The notes under the pieces: model-generated
What the model saw: the letters and a program-made list of their open reading frames with translations, nothing else
What the model was told of the DNA's origin: nothing
The model's database searches: none
Shown: positions 34,960-38,730 of the stretch, piece after piece
Numbering within the stretch: position 1 is the stretch's first letter
How the letters are laid out: each line of letters starts with the position of its first letter
DNA from: Corynebacterium mucifaciens
GTDB lineage: Bacteria; Actinomycetota; Actinomycetes; Mycobacteriales; Mycobacteriaceae
NCBI RefSeq assembly: GCF_012396315.1
Contig: NZ_JAAXPF010000014.1
Location: forward strand, 1-38,730
Length of the DNA stretch: 38,730 nucleotides
Direction of reading: 5' to 3'
Position numbers and translations under genes: made by a program

Positions 34960-35688
34960 ATGACTGAATTTTCGCGCCTCGACGGCCGCGCTTTCGACGA
35001 ACTGCGCCCGGTGCGCATCACCCGCGGCTTCACCTCAAACCCGGCGGGCAGCGTGCTCGTGGAGTTCGGCAACACCCGCGTCATGTGCACAGCCTCGGTA
35101 GAAGAAGGCGTGCCCCGTTTTAAAAAGGATTCCGGCGAGGGCTGGCTCACCGCCGAGTACGCCATGCTGCCGTCGGCCACGCACGAGCGCATGCCGCGCG
35201 AATCCATGAAAGGCAAGGTGAAAGGCCGCACGCACGAGATCTCCCGCCTGGTCGGGCGCTCGCTGCGCGCCGCGGTGGATCTGAGCCAGCTCGGCGAGAA
35301 CACCATCCAGCTGGACTGCGACGTACTGCAGGCCGACGGCGGCACGCGTACTGCCTCCATCACCGGCGCATACGTCGCGCTCGCCGACGCTATCGCGGTG
35401 CTCAAAGAGCGCGGGGTGGTCCCGGGTGAGCCACTGCTCAAGCCGGTGGCCGCTGTTTCTGCGGGCATTATCGACGGCCGCGTGTGCCTGGACCTGCCCT
35501 ACGAGGAGGATTCCCGCGCCGAGGTGGACCTCAACGTGGTCATGCAGGAGGGCGGCAACTTCGTGGAGATCCAGGGCACCGGCGAGCACGGCCTGTTCGG
35601 CCGCGAGCAGCTCGGCGAGATGCTCGACGTGGCCGCTCAGGGCTGCGAGGAGCTCATTGCGGCGCAGAAGGCGGCGCTGGGATGGTAA
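34960..35688 (+). CDS. rph: ribonuclease PH
   Basis: A phosphorolytic 3'-5' exoribonuclease that trims tRNA and rRNA 3' ends. The 242-residue length is standard. Conserved marks are [71 protein letters not shown] (phosphate-binding region) and [11 protein letters not shown]. The last 7 bp overlap the start of rdgB. Confidence 0.96.
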   Translation: MTEFSRLDGRAFDELRPVRITRGFTSNPAGSVLVEFGNTRVMCTASVEEGVPRFKKDSGEGWLTAEYAMLPSATHERMPRESMKGKVKGRTHEISRLVGRSLRAAVDLSQLGENTIQLDCDVLQADGGTRTASITGAYVALADAIAVLKERGVVPGEPLLKPVAAVSAGIIDGRVCLDLPYEEDSRAEVDLNVVMQEGGNFVEIQGTGEHGLFGREQLGEMLDVAAQGCEELIAAQKAALGW

Positions 35689-36281
35689 AGGTCCTCGTTG
35701 CGTCTCGGAACCAGGGTAAGGTCCGCGAGCTGGAGCAGGTGCTGCGCGAGCTGAACATCGACGGTGTGGAGCTGGTCTCGCTCAACGAGGCGCCGGCATA
35801 CCCGGACCCCGTCGAGGACGGCCTCTCGTTCGCGGAGAACGCGCTGCTGAAGGCCCGCGCCGGGGCAAAGGCCACCGGGCTGGCGTGTGTGGCAGATGAT
35901 TCCGGTCTGACAGTGGAGGCGCTGAACGGCATGCCCGGCGTCCTCTCCGCGCGCTGGTCCGGCACCCACGGCAACGACCAGGCCAACAACGACCTGCTGC
36001 TCGCGCAGATGGCAGACATCAACGAGCGCGCCGCCGCGTTCGTCTCCTGCTGCGCGCTGGTCACCCCGGCGGGGGAGGAGCACACGGCCGAAGGCCGGTG
36101 GGAGGGCGAGCTGCTGCGCGAACCGCGCGGTAAGAACGGCTTCGGCTACGACCCGCTGTTCCAGCCCGCCGATGCGGACGGCCGCTCCTCCGCGGAACTG
36201 ACAGCCGAGGAGAAGAACGCGCGTTCCCACCGCGGCAAAGCGCTTCGCGCCTTGGCCCCGCACATCGCCGCGTTGGTGTGA
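35682..36281 (+). CDS. rdgB: XTP/dITP diphosphatase (non-canonical purine NTPase)
   Basis: Hydrolyses ITP, dITP and XTP to keep deaminated purines out of DNA and RNA. This 199-residue HAM1-type protein begins [20 protein letters not shown], contains [13 protein letters not shown], the metal site [13 protein letters not shown] and GVLSARWSG, and ends with [11 protein letters not shown] and SHRGKAL. The ATG at 35682 overlaps rph by 7 bp (Rv1340-Rv1341 order). A longer in-frame extension inside rph is not used. Confidence 0.95.
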   Translation: MVKVLVASRNQGKVRELEQVLRELNIDGVELVSLNEAPAYPDPVEDGLSFAENALLKARAGAKATGLACVADDSGLTVEALNGMPGVLSARWSGTHGNDQANNDLLLAQMADINERAAAFVSCCALVTPAGEEHTAEGRWEGELLREPRGKNGFGYDPLFQPADADGRSSAELTAEEKNARSHRGKALRALAPHIAALV

Positions 36282-36291
36282 GGCAATTGGT

Positions 36292-36297
36292 TACAGT
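36292..36297 (+). promoter_or_regulatory. -10-like element of the small lipoprotein gene
   Basis: TACAGT ends six bases before the ATG at 36304. The intervening GGAGGA also looks like a ribosome site, but it would be lost from the message if transcription starts at the ATG. Confidence 0.35.
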
Positions 36298-36303
36298 GGA
36301 GGA

Positions 36304-36678
36304 ATGAAGAAAACCATTGCACTTGTAGGAACTGTTCTGGCTTCGGGCGCCCTGCTCGCTGGCTGCGGCCAATCGGGCGATTTTGATGGCGAGTGGAGCG
36401 GCGACATCACCGCTACCCAGGACGGCTCCGGCGGCGGCAGCGCCACCATCTCGATCGACGGCGGCGACTGCGAATGGCAGATGACCGAGACCGACGGCGA
36501 GACCAACGAGGCGAACTGCCTGCGCGACGATAAAGAGTTCAAGCTCGAGGACCCGCTGACCCACCAAGATCTCGAGTACGAGGCGGAGCGCAACGGCGAC
36601 ACCCTGACGCTGAGCCCGCAAAACGATCAGGCTGAGAAAGTCGGCGTGATGGTGCTGACCAAGACCGGCGACGAGTAA
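36304..36678 (+). CDS. small secreted lipoprotein
   Basis: A 124-residue lipoprotein with a signal peptide ending in the lipobox LLAGC (C21). The mature part is acidic, begins QSGDFDGEWSGDITATQDG and looks like a small beta-rich domain with two further cysteines (GDCEWQ, ANCLRD) that could form a disulfide. The FDGEWSG start recalls lipocalin-like or DUF families, but the family is not recognised. It has its own -10-like element and terminator. Confidence 0.82.
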   Translation: MKKTIALVGTVLASGALLAGCGQSGDFDGEWSGDITATQDGSGGGSATISIDGGDCEWQMTETDGETNEANCLRDDKEFKLEDPLTHQDLEYEAERNGDTLTLSPQNDQAEKVGVMVLTKTGDE

Positions 36679-36688
36679 GCAGCGAGCA

Positions 36689-36719
36689 AAGGCCCGGCAG
36701 GAGGATCCTGCCGGGCCTT
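36689..36719. terminator. bidirectional terminator between lipoprotein and DUF3817 genes
   Basis: A 14-bp perfect stem AAGGCCCGGCAGGA (36689-36702) / TCCTGCCGGGCCTT (36706-36719) with loop GGA sits between two convergent genes. Confidence 0.85.
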
Positions 36720-36733
36720 CATTCTTTGTGCAG

Positions 36734-37084
36734 TTAGGAGAGCTGGAACGTTTCCTTGACTTCCTTACGCCGCTTGTCCTCGATCACGAAGGACATGAAC
36801 GGCACGACGCCGGAGAGCGCCGTGGCGATCCACGTGCCGCCGGACCAGCGTGCCTTCGACCCCAGGTTGAGCGAGGCCATCAGGAACGCCACGAACGCGA
36901 AACCGTGCACGCGGGCAACCCATGACAGGTAATCCACGTTCATGCCCAGGCCGTACTGCATGATCATGCGGGCGACCAGCAGGAGCAGGAGCACACCGGT
37001 CACCCACGCGGTGATGGAGAACAGCTGCAGCGCCTGCTTGACGCGACGTTGACGTTCCGGGTGGATCCGTGCGGGCTGTGTCAT
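36734..37084 (-). CDS. DUF3817 membrane protein
   Basis: A 116-residue protein with three predicted membrane helices (about 22-42, 55-75 and 82-102) and the DUF3817 marks YLSWVARVHGFAFVAFL and RWSGGTWIATALSGVVPF. The position matches Rv1342c. Function unknown. The ATG at 37084 overlaps the stop of the upstream gene by 4 bp (ATGA). Confidence 0.85.
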   Translation of the reverse strand: MTQPARIHPERQRRVKQALQLFSITAWVTGVLLLLLVARMIMQYGLGMNVDYLSWVARVHGFAFVAFLMASLNLGSKARWSGGTWIATALSGVVPFMSFVIEDKRRKEVKETFQLS

Positions 37085-37533
37085 GCTCGTTCTCCTTCAT
37101 ATCCGTTGCGCCTCTCGCGGCGAGGGGCGACGAGTGCGTTGTATTCCTCCACGTCCATGTCGGGGCGGGAGGGCAAGAAGTTCTCGTCGATCTCGGTCGG
37201 GCCGTTGTCGGCGCCGTACTTCGCCACGTCGGCCTCGTATAGGTCGTCCATGGTTAAGCCCGCATTCTCGGCGTCGATCTTGTCGTTTTCCATCCGCATT
37301 CCTGCGCGGTAGGCGTAAACGAAAAATGCGGCGAAGCACGGCCACTGCAGTGCGTAACCGAGGTTTTGGAAGGTGCCGGAGCCAGACTGGTAGCGCTCCC
37401 ACTGCCAGCGCGCGAGCAGGAGGCAGGTCACTGCTGCGGTGATAAGCAAGACGATGTGCCACCACCGCACGCGAACGCGCTCTCGTTGGCGCACCGGTTC
37501 GGTACCCTCAACATCCTTCGATTCGTCGCTCAC
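37081..37533 (-). CDS. two-helix membrane protein (Rv1343c position)
   Basis: A 150-residue protein with a charged N-terminus, two predicted helices (about 25-41 and 58-75) joined by ARWQWERYQSGSGTFQNLGY, and a long acidic cytoplasmic tail (about 80-150). The pattern WQWERYQSGSGTFQNLGYA is typical of a conserved actinobacterial membrane family encoded next to DUF3817. Function unknown. The start is GTG at 37533, with TAGACT (minus strand, 37542-37547) ending eight bases before it. Confidence 0.8.
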   Translation of the reverse strand: MSDESKDVEGTEPVRQRERVRVRWWHIVLLITAAVTCLLLARWQWERYQSGSGTFQNLGYALQWPCFAAFFVYAYRAGMRMENDKIDAENAGLTMDDLYEADVAKYGADNGPTEIDENFLPSRPDMDVEEYNALVAPRRERRNGYEGERA

Positions 37534-37541
37534 AAGGCGTC

Positions 37542-37547
37542 AGTCTA
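37542..37547 (-). promoter_or_regulatory. -10-like element, leaderless start of the two-helix protein gene
   Basis: On the minus strand TAGACT ends eight bases before the GTG at 37533. Confidence 0.4.
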
Positions 37548-37630
37548 CCCGCCGACCTGGAAAGACCAAACGAAAGTTTGATGCGGTGTGTCACCGGCGC
37601 CGCGGTTAGCAGTCGCGGCGGCGCGACGTG

Positions 37631-37636
37631 TAACAT
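37631..37636 (+). promoter_or_regulatory. predicted -10 element of tRNA-Leu
   Basis: TAACAT lies 11 bases before the tRNA; TTAGCA (37606-37611) is a poor -35 candidate. A GC-rich hairpin region (37594-37624) overlaps it. Confidence 0.4.
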
Positions 37637-37647
37637 CCATCGACGAC

Positions 37648-37732
<85 letters not shown>

Positions 37733-38233
37733 CTAATTTTGCGGGGTTGAGATATCCCAGTCGCGCAGAATGCGGCCCACGTGACCGGTGGCCTTCACGT
37801 TGTACTGGGCCTGCTCGATGGTTCCGGCGCCTGTCTCGTCGACCGAAACCAAGAACGTTGAGCGGATGACGCCCTGGACCACCTTGCCGTAGTTCTTCTT
37901 CTCGCCGAAGGCGCCGTACGCGGTGAGGGTGGCCTTTGGCTCGTCGGAAAGCAGCTCGATGCCCAAGCTGTGGTCGGCCCGGAATTTGGTCAGCTTGTCC
38001 ACGGGGTCGGGGCTGACGCCCAAGACGGTTACGGACGCGTCTCGGAACTGCTCCATGCTGTCGGTGAAGTCGCATGCCTCGGTGGTGCAACCCGGGGTAT
38101 TTGCCTTGGGGTAGAAGTAAACGATGACCCGCTGGCCCGCGAAATCGGCAAGCGATACATCTTCCCCGCGGTCATTTTTGAGGGTGAAGGCGGGGGCGGT
38201 GTCGCCCTTTTCCAGTCTGATCGGCTCACTCAT
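37733..38233 (-). CDS. bcp: thioredoxin-dependent thiol peroxidase (Bcp/PrxQ)
   Basis: A 166-residue peroxiredoxin that reduces peroxides. The peroxidatic cysteine is C49 in ANTPGCTTEAC and the resolving cysteine is C54, the Bcp-type five-residue spacing. The fold marks AFTLKNDRGEDVSL and VTVLGVSPDPVDKL are present. The ATG at 38233 with GGGGAA upstream gives family length; a longer frame to 38326 is not used. The stop lies directly against the 3' end of tRNA-Leu on the other strand. Confidence 0.95.
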   Translation of the reverse strand: MSEPIRLEKGDTAPAFTLKNDRGEDVSLADFAGQRVIVYFYPKANTPGCTTEACDFTDSMEQFRDASVTVLGVSPDPVDKLTKFRADHSLGIELLSDEPKATLTAYGAFGEKKNYGKVVQGVIRSTFLVSVDETGAGTIEQAQYNVKATGHVGRILRDWDISTPQN

Positions 38234-38245
38234 GGTTCCCCGTTT

Positions 38246-38252
38246 TACACTA
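38246..38252. promoter_or_regulatory. overlapping opposite-strand -10 elements
   Basis: TACACT (plus strand, 38246-38251) and TAGTGT (minus strand, 38247-38252) are the same seven base pairs read both ways. They lie between bcp and the DUF3618 gene and could serve either direction. Confidence 0.4.
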
Positions 38253-38312
38253 CTGTGGAGACGAAAAGACGTGAGTCTGAAAAAGTCAACGTAGACGTAG
38301 GAGTTTTCCAAA

Positions 38313-38588
38313 GTGGCACGAGACATTCACGACATCGAGCGCGACCTCGAGCGCACCCGCGGCCAGCTCGCCAACACCCTCGACGAGCTCGCGGACCGCA
38401 CCAACCCGAAGACGCTGGCCGGCAACGCGAAGAACGAGGCGGCTGGCTGGCTGCAGGACTCGACCGTGCAGAAGGTGCTCGGCGGTATCGTCGCCGGCAT
38501 TGCCGCACTGATCGGCATCAAGGCGTACAACGGCCGCAAGCGCAAGAGCGAGCTCAAGGAGCTGCAGAAGCTGCTGGCCAACCGTTAA
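38313..38588 (+). CDS. DUF3618 domain protein
   Basis: A 91-residue protein of the DUF3618 family. The N-terminal amphipathic RDIHDIERDLERTRGQLANTL followed by DELADRTNPKTLAGNAK is the family mark, with one membrane helix (about 53-70, VLGGIVAGIAALIGIKAY) and a basic C-terminus. It is probably a small membrane-associated protein; function unknown. The GTG at 38313 follows GTAGGAG. Confidence 0.85.
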   Translation: MARDIHDIERDLERTRGQLANTLDELADRTNPKTLAGNAKNEAAGWLQDSTVQKVLGGIVAGIAALIGIKAYNGRKRKSELKELQKLLANR

Positions 38589-38653
38589 ACCCAGCTCGCT
38601 CAACCCTTAGTGCCAAGGTGGTTGTGAACGACGAACCGTAGGAGGTTTTGTTC

Positions 38654-38730
38654 ATGACCGATTCGCAGTTGCCTCAGTTGGTGCCGTCGGTGTTGACGTC
38701 GGCTCCGGCTGTTGAGGTCCCGGTGGTTGC
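38654..38730 (+). CDS. 5' end of an unidentified gene (cut by window edge)
   Basis: An ATG at 38654 follows a strong ribosome site (TAGGAGG) and opens a frame beginning MTDSQLPQLVPSVLTSAPAV that runs off the window. Third positions look less GC-rich than in neighbouring genes. Too short to recognise a family. Confidence 0.5.
   Translation, partial: MTDSQLPQLVPSVLTSAPAVEVPVV

Overview
The window is a GC-rich actinobacterial chromosome segment and almost certainly comes from a Corynebacterium. The main evidence is the class Ib ribonucleotide reductase cluster nrdH-nrdI-nrdE, then a GntR-type regulator, nrdF and a stand-alone ctaD, which is the arrangement known from C. glutamicum. A second block runs dinG, pncB, clpS, DUF2017, P1 peptidase, rhomboid, murI, metallo-beta-lactamase phosphodiesterase, rph, rdgB, DUF3817. 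It matches the Rv1329c-Rv1343c order of Mycobacterium tuberculosis, except that the cysteine-synthesis genes mec-cysO-cysM are absent.

Layout. 1-3.5 kb: a two-gene ABC exporter of the MacB/LolCDE/FtsX type. 3.5-6.4 kb (minus): an AGCS sodium:amino-acid symporter followed by four crcB genes, arranged as two tandem overlapping pairs. 6.5-9.5 kb: pgm, then a MauE/DoxX-like membrane protein and a membrane-anchored DsbA-like thioredoxin-fold protein, probably an extracytoplasmic thiol-redox pair. 9.6-9.8 kb: two identical tRNA-Ala(GGC) genes and a strong terminator.

9.8-16.4 kb is an accessory island next to the tRNA-Ala genes, with codon use that looks less GC-biased than its surroundings. It holds a divergent GNAT acetyltransferase/TetR pair, decayed gene remnants (an AraC-type HTH gene with an in-frame stop and an unrecognised fragment), a translationally coupled AAA+ ATPase/subtilisin-like protease pair (IetA-IetS type, a known anti-phage or plasmid-competition module), and the 3' remnant of an HTH gene that is probably from a site-specific recombinase.

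16.4-19.4 kb: an EF-hand lipoprotein, ogt, a fructosamine-kinase family gene, nadE and a cysteine-free ribosomal protein L36. 19.4-24.5 kb: nrdHIE, gntR1-like regulator and nrdF, with NrdR-box-like palindromes before nrdH and an elaborate inverted repeat between nrdH and nrdI. 24.7-26.5 kb: ctaD. 26.6-37.5 kb: the mycobacteria-like housekeeping block. 37.6-38.7 kb: tRNA-Leu(UAG), a Bcp-type peroxiredoxin, a DUF3618 protein and the 5' end of an unidentified gene.

A recurring feature is a -10-like hexamer (TAnnnT) ending six to nine bases before the start codon, which suggests leaderless mRNAs for about nine genes. No CRISPR array, rRNA or intact insertion sequence was seen.
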